Assembly (NCBI RefSeq): GCF_009711935.1
Contig: NZ_VIKX01000181.1
Coordinates: forward strand, 1 to 47,626
Length of the DNA: 47,626 nucleotides
Origin: Dolichospermum sp. UHCC 0259
Lineage (GTDB): Bacteria > Cyanobacteriota > Cyanobacteriia > Cyanobacteriales > Nostocaceae
Direction of reading: 5' to 3'
Under the pieces are notes generated by a model. It searched no databases and was not told where the DNA came from. It saw only the letters and a list, made by a program, of their open reading frames with translations. Positions 35,181 through 43,531 of this stretch are shown piece by piece. The position numbers and the translations under genes are program-made. The first letter of the stretch is position 1, and every line of letters begins with the position of its first letter.

Positions 35181-35654
35181 TTAGAAATCATCAAGAAACT
35201 GACCAATACGATTAATTACGGGGTCTACTTCTTGAGGTTCATATTCAGGTATGGCTTGCGCCACGCTAACGCTATCAGGAGGAATATAAGTAGGTGGTTG
35301 TTGATTCAGGATAATTGCCAAATTTGCCACTTGTTGAGTAAGTTGCAACATTTGACTTTCTATCGCCTCCAAACGATGAGACTCCCTCGCCAAAAAACGT
35401 TCCTCAAAACCAGCTATTTGATTTTGCATCTCACCGATTTTTTGTTCAACCGTAGTTATATTTGTGGTCTTAGCAACTGGTTGTACAGTTTCTGGGACAC
35501 ACAAAAATTTCCAGAGAGCTTCCTTACACAGGTCACTGAAAGTTTTATCTGGCTGTGTCTCTAAGGAGTTTTCCACCTGCGCTAACAAACTCTCATCAGC
35601 AATTTCTGGATTAAACGTAACGGATTTAACTACCTTTTTTGACCATTGGAACAT
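35181..35654 (-). CDS. Coiled-coil partner of the ParM-like protein
   Basis: A 157-residue protein I do not recognise at family level. Residues 1-55 are mixed (QWSKKVVKSVTFNPEIADESLLAQ, SDLCKEALWKFLCV) and could be a small ribbon-helix-helix or adaptor domain. Residues 68-115 are a clear coiled coil (QKIGEMQNQIAGFEERFLAR...). Proline-rich residues follow, and the tail ends INRIGQFLDDF, like a short linear binding motif. It begins 5 bases after the parM-like stop, as parR genes follow parM in plasmid partition operons; ParR function is inferred only. Residues around 133 (SVSVAQAI) are encoded by a small interspersed repeat (35253-35278). Confidence 0.6.
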   Translation of the reverse strand: MFQWSKKVVKSVTFNPEIADESLLAQVENSLETQPDKTFSDLCKEALWKFLCVPETVQPVAKTTNITTVEQKIGEMQNQIAGFEERFLARESHRLEAIESQMLQLTQQVANLAIILNQQPPTYIPPDSVSVAQAIPEYEPQEVDPVINRIGQFLDDF

Positions 35655-35659
35655 CAGTT

Positions 35660-36820
35660 TTATGACCTAGCGCGAACAGCAGCAGATAATTGCGCTTCTC
35701 CATAAATATACTGCCCCAAAGCATTAGCTTGCCGAGAAGGTGCAGCTAAGTAAGCGTTGATTTTAGCTTCTTTGAGGAGACGTTGGACATCTTCCCAGAA
35801 AAACTCTCCACCACCACCTGTAATAATCACATCAGTTACCCGCTCTGGCAACCACGCTAACACACGAGAGCAAATTTCCCGTGAAAACTGCTCTGTTAAG
35901 TTAGGGAGAAAATCATCTAAATTTGTAGGCTTACTAGCACCTTTGGGACGATAAAAGCGATCGCCTTTAGGCTTATTAACCGCAGAAATCAGTGCCAATG
36001 ATTGACTATCCGCACCATCTATTTCCTTAGCCACCAGTTCATAAAACTTACTCATCCCAAACTCTTCACTCTTAGAAGCAGCTCTGGCAAAGCGGAAATT
36101 ATCCACCATGATCATATCAATGGTTTGATGACCAATATCAACAATCCCCACAGATATTTTCGTAAAATCGGGAACTGCTGTTGCTTTATTCGGTTGAGTT
36201 TCTGACCACAGCAAACTACCATATCCTTCAGGCATTACCCAGACTTTGGCAATATTCAAAGTGATGGATTCACCTCGGAAATTAACTACATGAGGTCCGG
36301 TTACTAAGCTAGTTAACTGTGCCTTTTCTTTTTCAAATTGCTCCAAAGACAAGAAAGGCAGACCGAGAACAACATAAATTTCATCTCTGAGCTTAAAGTA
36401 ACCAGCAGATGATAAAACTTTGACCAGAGCATCTTCTACCTTAGATTGGCCAACGCCAAGATTAGCCCCGAAATCGGCAGCTAATTGCCCTACAGCATAG
36501 CCACTACCTTGATACTCCAACCACAAATCCATAAGTGGGTCAGTAGCCTTAGCTTCAAATACACCACCGCGAATTTGCTCAATTGATGTTTGCTTCACAT
36601 TAGAAGGAATGAAAGCTACATTAGCGGGTTCACGGCTTACACAGGTCTTTGTGGAAGTTCTACCTAAATCTACACTCAGAATAGTTTTACCCGTAGTATT
36701 GGTTGGCAGCTTGCCAGAATTTCCAGAATTCATCGGTGTGGCTGCTGATGCTGCTGGAGTGCGGTTCATAGGAATAGCAGCAGCATTCATGGGATTAGCT
36801 ACGGGCGGTTGATCTGTCAT
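35660..36820 (-). CDS. Actin-like ATPase of the ParM/StbA family
   Basis: A 386-residue protein. After about 45 low-complexity residues (PMNAAAIPMNRTPAASAATPMN) comes an actin-like fold: phosphate-1 loop ILSVDLGRTSTKT, phosphate-2 loop VGIVDIGHQTIDMI, and the adenosine motif VIITGGGGEFF. Such proteins polymerise to segregate plasmids or position cargo. It sits among housekeeping genes and not on an obvious plasmid, so it may be a chromosomal filament system. The ATG at 36820 has a strong GAGGAG site about 7 bases upstream; an in-frame start at 36853 is less likely. Confidence 0.85.
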   Translation of the reverse strand: MTDQPPVANPMNAAAIPMNRTPAASAATPMNSGNSGKLPTNTTGKTILSVDLGRTSTKTCVSREPANVAFIPSNVKQTSIEQIRGGVFEAKATDPLMDLWLEYQGSGYAVGQLAADFGANLGVGQSKVEDALVKVLSSAGYFKLRDEIYVVLGLPFLSLEQFEKEKAQLTSLVTGPHVVNFRGESITLNIAKVWVMPEGYGSLLWSETQPNKATAVPDFTKISVGIVDIGHQTIDMIMVDNFRFARAASKSEEFGMSKFYELVAKEIDGADSQSLALISAVNKPKGDRFYRPKGASKPTNLDDFLPNLTEQFSREICSRVLAWLPERVTDVIITGGGGEFFWEDVQRLLKEAKINAYLAAPSRQANALGQYIYGEAQLSAAVRARS

Positions 36821-37109
36821 GAAATCTCCTCTGTAAAAAGTTATCATGCTCATCTTACAAAAAGGTGAGCTACAAAAAATTTTAGGTTGGGTTAAGTGTA
36901 ACTAGAAATACGTCAAAATTCAGAACAGGCGATCGTTAATTTTTTATGATTTAGTATTTCTGATGTCAGTTTTGGGAAATATCAAGCTTTTCTTTTTTCG
37001 TCCTCCTCTTGACATCCAACCACAGGAGGTTGCCCCTACTCCTAACCCCTCACATTGGTGGGAGAAAAATCATTAATTTTCCCCCACTACCAGTTTTAGC
37101 TAAATTTTG

Positions 37110-38216
37110 CTAAATGGTTGATGTTAAAGATTGGACTCTTGATTCCGAAGACCACTCTAATGGATTCCAAACTCTCTCTTCTAAAGCCATTTGCTCAATT
37201 AAACTAGCCAAGCGTAAAGCTTTGAGAGCTTGTTCACCACCCACAGAGGGCTGATTGCCACCGCGAACACAGTTGACAAAATGCTCTAACTCTGCACTGA
37301 GAGGTTGAACATTGGTGGTATAAACCTTTTCAATTAAACCATCTTGTCTATATAAGACTTTCTGATGGTCAATCAGAGGATTGACAGGGGTTTGCCGATG
37401 TACCAAAATCTCATTATTGAGAAAATCTGCTTCTGTAAATGAATTTTTACAATGGGCAACTAAGCGACGAATTTTCCGGTGAGTAACTTTGCTGGCTGTC
37501 AGAGTGGCAACAATACCATTGGCAAAGCCCAGGGTCGCAGTTACATAATCTAAATAACCTGAGTCTAAAGAACGAGTCCCACTAGCAGTCAGTTTCACCA
37601 CTGGTGAGGCGGCTAATTCTAGCAGTAAATCAATGTCATGGATCATTAAATCCAGCACTACGGAAACATCATTCGCCCGCGCTGAATAAGGACTCATGCG
37701 GTGAGATTCCAAAGCCAAAACTTCCTCGGTTTTGAGGACTTGACTAAGTTCCCTAAAGGCGGGATTAAATCGTTCTATGTGACCAACTTGCAAAATACAC
37801 TGGGATTCGGCGGCAGCATTAACTAGAGATTCTGCCTCGGAAATACTAGCTGCTATCGGTTTTTCAATTAAAACATGGATTCCTGCCAACAAACAGTTTA
37901 TACCCACTGCATAATGTAATCGTGTCGGTACAGCAACACAGATGGCATCCACATGGGGTAGTAAGTCGCAGTAATCTTCAAAAAACCGGACTTTGTATTT
38001 ACTGGCAGTTTCTAGACCACGTTCGACATTAATATCGGAAACGCCGACTAATTCCACATCTTTCATGGAACTCAGCACGCGGGTATGATGTTGTCCCATG
38101 TTACCAACCCCAATTACGCCTATGCGAATATGGTGCGGCTGGCTGCGCTGTGAATAAAGATTTGGCTCTGACACTGATATGCTATCTTGCACTATTGTTC
38201 TCTCCTCAACCACCAA
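37110..38216 (-). CDS. Gfo/Idh/MocA family oxidoreductase
   Basis: A 368-residue NAD(P)-dependent dehydrogenase. The Rossmann motif is IGVIGVGNMGQHH (residues 32-44), with AVPTRLHY and the catalytic-site motif HVLIEKPIA. A C-terminal alpha/beta domain has LDLMIHDIDLLLEL. Substrates in this family are mostly sugars, nucleotide sugars or bilins (biliverdin reductase is a distant relative). The specific substrate cannot be told. The N-terminal 28 residues are not conserved in the family, so the true start may be internal. Confidence 0.88.
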   Translation of the reverse strand: MVVEERTIVQDSISVSEPNLYSQRSQPHHIRIGVIGVGNMGQHHTRVLSSMKDVELVGVSDINVERGLETASKYKVRFFEDYCDLLPHVDAICVAVPTRLHYAVGINCLLAGIHVLIEKPIAASISEAESLVNAAAESQCILQVGHIERFNPAFRELSQVLKTEEVLALESHRMSPYSARANDVSVVLDLMIHDIDLLLELAASPVVKLTASGTRSLDSGYLDYVTATLGFANGIVATLTASKVTHRKIRRLVAHCKNSFTEADFLNNEILVHRQTPVNPLIDHQKVLYRQDGLIEKVYTTNVQPLSAELEHFVNCVRGGNQPSVGGEQALKALRLASLIEQMALEERVWNPLEWSSESRVQSLTSTI

Positions 38217-38860
38217 ATTTAGAGACGCTACGGTCGTTGGCCTTTATACTTAAACGCCAGGTTTGATTTGTCTTAAACCATCCAGATGGTAACATAGTGA
38301 TTATCTTTATGAAGAATTTCAAAGTTTGGGTTCAGTTCCCGCCATCTGGTGATCTTTTCCGTTAACAGTTGTTAATTATCCTGTTTTTATTCATCTATAC
38401 TATTAGAAAAATTACAGCAAGTTGCGTAGTTAGGAGGTACAAAATCTAAATTGAAACCTATACACAAAGCCATTTTTACTCCTGACTCCTGACTCTTACT
38501 GTATGTGTTTTTTCTTTAACTCTGTAATTTTTTGTAACCCTTGACAGGAATTGTCAGGTATGTATTTAGGAAATTAACTAAATTCAATACATACTGGGTT
38601 TTTATAGCGGTAAATTAATCACCCTTTCTATAAGTAAAATTACAAGTCATTACATAGTTAATACTCAGAGTATAATGTTTTAGGCGATTTATACAATTAA
38701 TGTTCTCATTTCTGAGAGTCTTTTTGTACATATTTAATTTTTGTTGGTTGTATTTTGTTGATTTTCCCATCTTTTGGATGCAATTTATGAAGGAATTGGT
38801 AATTGCGAAAATTTCCCTCTCCTCCTGCTATTTTTTCATCTCCCATTTCCTATTCTGAAT
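38217..38860. other. Long intergenic region between divergent genes
   Basis: About 640 bp with no gene I recognise. It contains two copies of the GACTCCT heptamer (near 38480-38495) and a TTGACA that is part of a small hairpin TGACA-GGAAT-TGTCA (38542-38556). The promoters of the oxidoreductase gene (leftward) and queC (rightward) must lie here. I found no preQ1 riboswitch fold by eye. Confidence 0.5.
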
Positions 38861-39556
38861 ATGAAAGCTGTAATTTTGTTGTCTGGTGGTTTAGATTCTT
38901 CTACTGTTCTTTACCAAGCCAAGGCTGATGGCTGTGAATGTTACGCTATTTCTTTTAATTATCAACAGCGTCATAGTAAAGAGTTGCATTCTGCTTTTAT
39001 GGTTGCTAAGGCGGCTAGAGTAATTCAACATCAGGTGGTCAATTTTGATTTACGACAATGGGGTGGTTCGGCATTAACGGACAATAAGATTGATTTACCG
39101 GCAGGGCGATTCCTACGGAGCGCTTCGCTATCGCTCGACGAAATGGCAGATAATATTCCTGTAACCTATGTTCCTGCCCGTAATACCATCTTTTTAAGTT
39201 TTGCTTTGGGCTATGCCGAAGCGATCGCCGCCCAAAGAGTATATATTGGCGTTAATGCCTTAGATTATTCCGGCTACCCGGATTGTCGTCCTGACTATAT
39301 CGAAGCTATGCAGCAAGTTTTCCAGTTAGGAACAAAACAAGGACGGGAAGGACAACCTATTGAAATTATCGCCCCATTAATTCATTTAAAAAAGACAGAA
39401 ATTATCCAACTAGGTAATCAATTAGCAGTACCTTGGGAAATCACCTGGTCATGCTATGCCGGTGGTGATTCAGCTTGCGGTGTCTGTGATTCCTGTCAAT
39501 TGCGGTTAGCAGCCTTTGCCGAATTGGGTTTAGAAGATCCCATTGATTATGTTTAA
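38861..39556 (+). CDS. queC: 7-cyano-7-deazaguanine synthase QueC
   Basis: Converts 7-carboxy-7-deazaguanine to preQ0 for queuosine or deazapurine DNA modification. The 231 residues have the PP-loop LLSGGLDSST (residues 6-15), the family motif VTYVPARNTIFLS, YSGYPDCRPDY, and a zinc site of four cysteines in SCYAGGDSACGVCDSCQ. The ATG at 38861 gives the family start MKAVILLSGG; an in-frame TTG at 38774 would add 29 residues. Residues 81-91 (AGRFLRSASLS) are an extra loop encoded by repeat-like DNA at 39101-39134. No queD or queE is adjacent. Confidence 0.95.
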   Translation: MKAVILLSGGLDSSTVLYQAKADGCECYAISFNYQQRHSKELHSAFMVAKAARVIQHQVVNFDLRQWGGSALTDNKIDLPAGRFLRSASLSLDEMADNIPVTYVPARNTIFLSFALGYAEAIAAQRVYIGVNALDYSGYPDCRPDYIEAMQQVFQLGTKQGREGQPIEIIAPLIHLKKTEIIQLGNQLAVPWEITWSCYAGGDSACGVCDSCQLRLAAFAELGLEDPIDYV

Positions 39557-39629
39557 GCTGTTACGCATTTGAGAATAGGGAACAGGGAACAGGGAACAGG
39601 TGAAAAACTATTTTTCTTTCTTCTTCCTC

Positions 39630-39684
<55 letters not shown>

Positions 39685-39749
39685 GCCCTCACAAAAAGAC
39701 TTTTATGGCTTACGCCACGCTTCGCTATCAGCAAACCCTACTTAATCCT

Positions 39750-41492
39750 ATGAATCAAATCTATACAACCGATGTCCTCGTTGTTGGCGGAGGCACCGGC
39801 GGAACTGCTGCGGCTATCCAAGCAGCGCGACGAGGTGTAAACACAATCCTTGTGAGTGAATTTCCCTGGTTAGGAGGAATGCTCACCTGTGCCGGTGTCT
39901 CAGCACCAGACGGCAACGAACTACAAGCATGGCAAACAGGATTATGGGGGGCGTTCTTACAAGAATTACAACGCAGACAACCGGGTGGATTAGATAATAG
40001 TTGGGTCAGCTTTTTTACTTATAACCCAAGTGTTGGTGCAGAAATATTTGCCGACTGGGTACGAGAACTACCTAACCTGCAATGGATTTCTGGACAAGTT
40101 CCCTTAGAAGTATTGCGAACCCAAGACTGTATCACAGGTATACGCTTTGCAGATTTTACCATCAACGCCAAAATCATTCTCGACGGCACAGAATTAGGAG
40201 ACCTATTAGCTTTAGGCGAAATCCCTCATCGTTGGGGTTGGGAACTACAATCAGAATGGCAAGAACCCAGCGCACCAACAAATTTTAACTCCCTCACCCA
40301 AACCTATCCAGTCCAAGCACCAACCTGGGTAGTAGTCATGCAAGACTTTGGCGAAAATACCGCCCCAGAAATCCTCCCCGCCCCCAACTATGATCCATCC
40401 CAGTTTACAGGAGCTTGGGACAACTATGGCGCAGAAACATTTTTGAACTATGGACGCTTACCAGCGAATCAATTTATGATTAACTGGCCTATTGCGGGCA
40501 ACGATTACTGCCAAAATGCCAATCGGTTGCTAGATATAGGGGAGAAAAAGCGCGAATTTATGCAAGAATGTTATTGGCATAGTCAGAATTTCGCCCATCA
40601 CATTCAAAGTCAGTTTGGTAGGCGTTACGGATTAGCAGAAAACCTGTTTCCCCATGCTAACTCCGCCTTTGCTCTCCATCCCTATTATCGGGAAAGTCGC
40701 CGCCTAGTAGGCTTGACAACTGTTTCTGAACGGGATATGCTGCCTTTAGCCAACGGCAAAACCGCATTACCATTTCATGATGCGATCGCCGTCGGTAACT
40801 ATGCCAATGATCATCATTATCCTGGTGTAGAGTTCCCACTGCAACCTAAATCTATTCGTTGGGGTGGAAGATGGACAGGAACACCCTTCACAATTCCCTA
40901 TCGCGCTCTAATCCCTGCCACCACAGATGGTTTGCTAGTTTGTGAAAAAAACATTTCCGTTTCTCACATTGCCAACGGCGCTACCAGACTTCAACCAGTA
41001 GTCATGGGAATTGGACAAGCGGCAGGTATGGCAGCTTCTCTTTGTATTGTGCTAGAATGTCAGCCCAGGGATTTACCAGTGAAGAGTTTGCAGGCTGCAT
41101 TATTGACAGACGACGATGCACCTAGCGTAATTGTTCCCTTGTTTAACTTATTAACTAATCATCCCGATTGGTTGTACTGGCAAACTTATTATTTAGACCA
41201 TCCAGAAGCTTATCCTGCTGATGGTAACTGTCCTTGTATTGTGGTGAGACCAGATAATACATTAAACCTCAACTGCTTTACAGGCAAATTCCAACGACTA
41301 GGTGAGCAAAATTACCAATTTAATATTACAAATGAAACCAATTTAACTACAACAAATTGGCAGCTTGTGACGTTGATACCTGATATAGATCAGCAACTAC
41401 AAGCTTTTCCCCCAGAAAAAATACTCAAGATTTGGGGGCGGCCAAATTTGTCTGGGAACTGGTTACTTGTTGAATATATTGAAGAAGTATAA
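39750..41492 (+). CDS. FAD-dependent oxidoreductase
   Basis: A 580-residue flavoprotein. The dinucleotide-binding motif VLVVGGGTGGTAAAIQAAR is near residues 9-27 and WLGGMLTCAGVSAPDGNE follows. IILDGTELGDLLALG and RLQPVVMGIGQAAGMAAS (late FAD contact) are typical of the PF12831 group. The substrate is unknown. I prefer the ATG at 39750; the frame extends to an ATG at 39705, but those 15 residues (AYATLRYQQTLLNP) come from a small interspersed repeat. It follows queC by about 190 bp. Confidence 0.88.
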   Translation: MNQIYTTDVLVVGGGTGGTAAAIQAARRGVNTILVSEFPWLGGMLTCAGVSAPDGNELQAWQTGLWGAFLQELQRRQPGGLDNSWVSFFTYNPSVGAEIFADWVRELPNLQWISGQVPLEVLRTQDCITGIRFADFTINAKIILDGTELGDLLALGEIPHRWGWELQSEWQEPSAPTNFNSLTQTYPVQAPTWVVVMQDFGENTAPEILPAPNYDPSQFTGAWDNYGAETFLNYGRLPANQFMINWPIAGNDYCQNANRLLDIGEKKREFMQECYWHSQNFAHHIQSQFGRRYGLAENLFPHANSAFALHPYYRESRRLVGLTTVSERDMLPLANGKTALPFHDAIAVGNYANDHHYPGVEFPLQPKSIRWGGRWTGTPFTIPYRALIPATTDGLLVCEKNISVSHIANGATRLQPVVMGIGQAAGMAASLCIVLECQPRDLPVKSLQAALLTDDDAPSVIVPLFNLLTNHPDWLYWQTYYLDHPEAYPADGNCPCIVVRPDNTLNLNCFTGKFQRLGEQNYQFNITNETNLTTTNWQLVTLIPDIDQQLQAFPPEKILKIWGRPNLSGNWLLVEYIEEV

Positions 41493-41508
41493 AATGAACA
41501 TTTATTCA

Positions 41509-41567
41509 GTAAAATACAATACTTTTTCGCAAATTTTCCGGATAGACATATAAAAGTTAAGTATTAG
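41509..41567 (+). promoter_or_regulatory. NtcA box and DIF1-like motif upstream of patX
   Basis: GTA-N8-TAC at 41509-41522 is a perfect NtcA consensus. TCCGGA at 41537-41542 matches the DIF1 motif found at about -35 in HetR-dependent, heterocyst-induced promoters. AT-rich -10 candidates lie 15-19 bases further (41558-41567), about 35 bases before the ATG. Together they predict induction on nitrogen step-down in developing cells. Confidence 0.7.
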
Positions 41568-41599
41568 TGAAGTAGAGAGTTCTAAAATAGACATCTACT

Positions 41600-41836
41600 A
41601 TGCGTGCTGCCATTTCACTTTTAGTATCGAGTCTGGTATTTGGCTCCTTAGCTTTTAACTGCGAAGCAGTACAGACTCGTTTTTCCGCTCTGTCAATGGC
41701 TAAGTCCGATTACCAGCTTTCGCCTTTGGTGTTAAACCAGAGTTTCAACCTGGCTGATAACTCCAAACCTAGCCCCAATCAACCCGAAAAGCCCAATCCT
41801 CATCGAGGTAGTGGTCGTAGAGGATTAGATGGATAA
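41600..41836 (+). CDS. patX: PatX-type precursor of the RGSGR heterocyst-inhibiting peptide
   Basis: A 78-residue secreted or membrane-targeted peptide precursor. Residues 1-23 form a signal-like segment (AAISLLVSSLVFGSLAFNCEA in part), then a low-complexity linker, and the C-terminus is PHRGSGRRGLDG with RGSGR at residues 69-73. RGSGR is the PatS pentapeptide that binds HetR and suppresses heterocyst differentiation in neighbouring cells. A signal segment plus C-terminal HRG(S/T)GR is the PatX pattern, distinct from the very short PatS. The NtcA box and TCCGGA upstream support developmental control. No strong Shine-Dalgarno is visible. Confidence 0.9.
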   Translation: MRAAISLLVSSLVFGSLAFNCEAVQTRFSALSMAKSDYQLSPLVLNQSFNLADNSKPSPNQPEKPNPHRGSGRRGLDG

Positions 41837-42196
41837 GTTGGCAATTTCAGTTCTGTTATTTAATCGTTGGAGCGCAATACCTGCCAACCCAGAAATGATG
41901 TTACCGGATTATTGGATCTTTTAAATCCTAGATACCACTTCTTGAATCGAAACGATATAGACAGTTACAGCACTACACTTGTTTGATTCTATCGTTTGTA
42001 AATTTCCCTTTCACTGACACCAGATATAGATAGTTACAAGCCCTATATCTTTGATCAGTTGCATGGCTTCTGCGTCATCACGCAAGCTATCAGTATTGCA
42101 ATTTCTCTGCTAAAAACATAGACAGTTACAGCACTTCATCTCTCGAAAATTGTTCAATATTTCATCAAAACATCCGGTAATTGCTCAAACCCTGGC
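41837..42196 (+). other. Repeat-rich region downstream of patX
   Basis: No protein gene. GTTGGCA (about 41838) can pair with TGCCAAC (about 41882), a possible patX 3' structure. The motif ATAGACAGTTACAGCAC appears three times with variation (41956, 42028 as ATAGATAGTTACAAGCC, and 42118). The first two copies sit inside possible stems (AACGATA/TATCGTT and AGATATAG/CTATATCT). These may be small RNA units or protein sites; I cannot assign them. Confidence 0.45.
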
Positions 42197-42225
42197 GTGT
42201 ATTGGTGACTAAGTCACTAATACAC
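42197..42225. repeat. 29-bp near-perfect palindrome
   Basis: GTGTATTGGTGACT and AGTCACTAATACAC are complementary except for one G-U-compatible pair, around a single central A. It lies between patX and a convergent methyltransferase gene and could be a bidirectional terminator or a protein-binding site. No U-tract follows on either strand. Confidence 0.75.
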
Positions 42226-42352
42226 CCACCAATCTCACCTGTGGTAATCGCGTCCGGTACACATTGGGCGTTAGTAGGTGGGAATAATTACCCAAAGTGA
42301 GGAACAAGAAAACTTTTCTTAGTTATCAACCGTCATTGTGAATGCTGAATCT

Positions 42353-43414
42353 CTAGTGACTTGGTTTGTGAGCAATCCAATATTTACTGACGAAGTGAAC
42401 TTGGGTTTCTATTTGCTCAAATCCCGCTTTTTCTAACCGCTCTACCAGTTTATCTGTAACGTAATGATTGTAATAAGGTTCATGAAAAGTCTCTGAGAAG
42501 TTTTTGACAACTAATTCCATCTCCGGTAGATCATTTTCTTGAATGGAATCACAGATGATAAAAACGCCTCCTGGTTTTGTGACCCGAAAACATTCTTCAA
42601 TTACAGTTTGACGAACTGCCGCTGGTAACTCATGAAACAGAAAAACACAAGTCGTACCATGAAAATAATTATCTCGATAAGGCAACTCTTCGACATTTCC
42701 TTGCACGAGTTGCGGTAATTCTCCAGGAATTTGGGATAATAGCTCATTAGCTTTCCGCAAATAAGCTGAGGATAAATCTATACCAAATAAAGATACGTCG
42801 GGTAAAGCTGCTCTGATTAACTTCAGTGTTCGTCCAGTACCACAAGCAATATCTATGACTCGGAGTTGTTCTTGGGGAATATGGTCAAATGCTATCAGTT
42901 GAGATTTGAGAGGACAGAGGATGCGTCTTCTCATGGCATCAGTTGAGCCACCAAACAGAATTTCTACCTGTAAGTCATATAAATTGGCTGACAGTTCACT
43001 CAAATAGCCATCTGTTTGGTAATGGAAGTTCTGTACATAGTAGCTGGGATAGTTATCTGTGGCTATTTCCTGGGAAAATTCTTGATATCTCCGGTTTTTA
43101 ATGCGTTCCCAGATATTTGGTAGGTCTAAGCATATTAATGGATAGTAACGGAAGAAGTCTTCCCAAGAATTATCAAATAATAAATTTTGTGGATACACAC
43201 CTGCTTGACTATCTTCCCAGTCTGTTGCCAATAACTGGTTCATGTTGTCTTGGAGTTGTGTGAGCAATTTCTGGGATAAAGGACTGATATTCGGCTGAAG
43301 TGATGGATAAATTAGGTTTTTGATCTCTGAACTTACGGTTTTGTGAGCAAAAGCAAAGTAATTCTTCCCTGATTGCAGGGCTTGATAGCTTAATTTTGTG
43401 AAAATATCAAACAT
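42353..43414 (-). CDS. Class I SAM-dependent methyltransferase
   Basis: A 353-residue protein whose C-terminal half is a methyltransferase. Motif I VIDIACGTGRTLKL is near residues 183-196, the acidic loop SLFGIDLSSAYL follows, then VEELPYRDNYF and VTKPGGVFIICDS. The N-terminal 150 residues (Trp- and Tyr-rich, YPLICLDLPNIWERIKNRR) are family-specific and unassigned. The substrate is unknown. I prefer the ATG at 43414 (MFDIFTKLSYQ); an in-frame start at 43477 would add 21 residues. Confidence 0.87.
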   Translation of the reverse strand: MFDIFTKLSYQALQSGKNYFAFAHKTVSSEIKNLIYPSLQPNISPLSQKLLTQLQDNMNQLLATDWEDSQAGVYPQNLLFDNSWEDFFRYYPLICLDLPNIWERIKNRRYQEFSQEIATDNYPSYYVQNFHYQTDGYLSELSANLYDLQVEILFGGSTDAMRRRILCPLKSQLIAFDHIPQEQLRVIDIACGTGRTLKLIRAALPDVSLFGIDLSSAYLRKANELLSQIPGELPQLVQGNVEELPYRDNYFHGTTCVFLFHELPAAVRQTVIEECFRVTKPGGVFIICDSIQENDLPEMELVVKNFSETFHEPYYNHYVTDKLVERLEKAGFEQIETQVHFVSKYWIAHKPSH

Positions 43415-43531
43415 AGATAAAATTAAGTTTTGTTGAATGTATCGAGTTTTATAGCTCGTCCAGATTTTTATAGCCAAAAAAATGGAAAATGTAAATCATT
43501 CATAACAATTTTTACCTGTTAACAGGTGTGA

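Noticed and set aside
38774-38860. Longer QueC N-terminus from a TTG codon
   Set aside because: The 29 extra residues are hydrophobic and absent from the family; the ATG at 38861 gives the conserved start.
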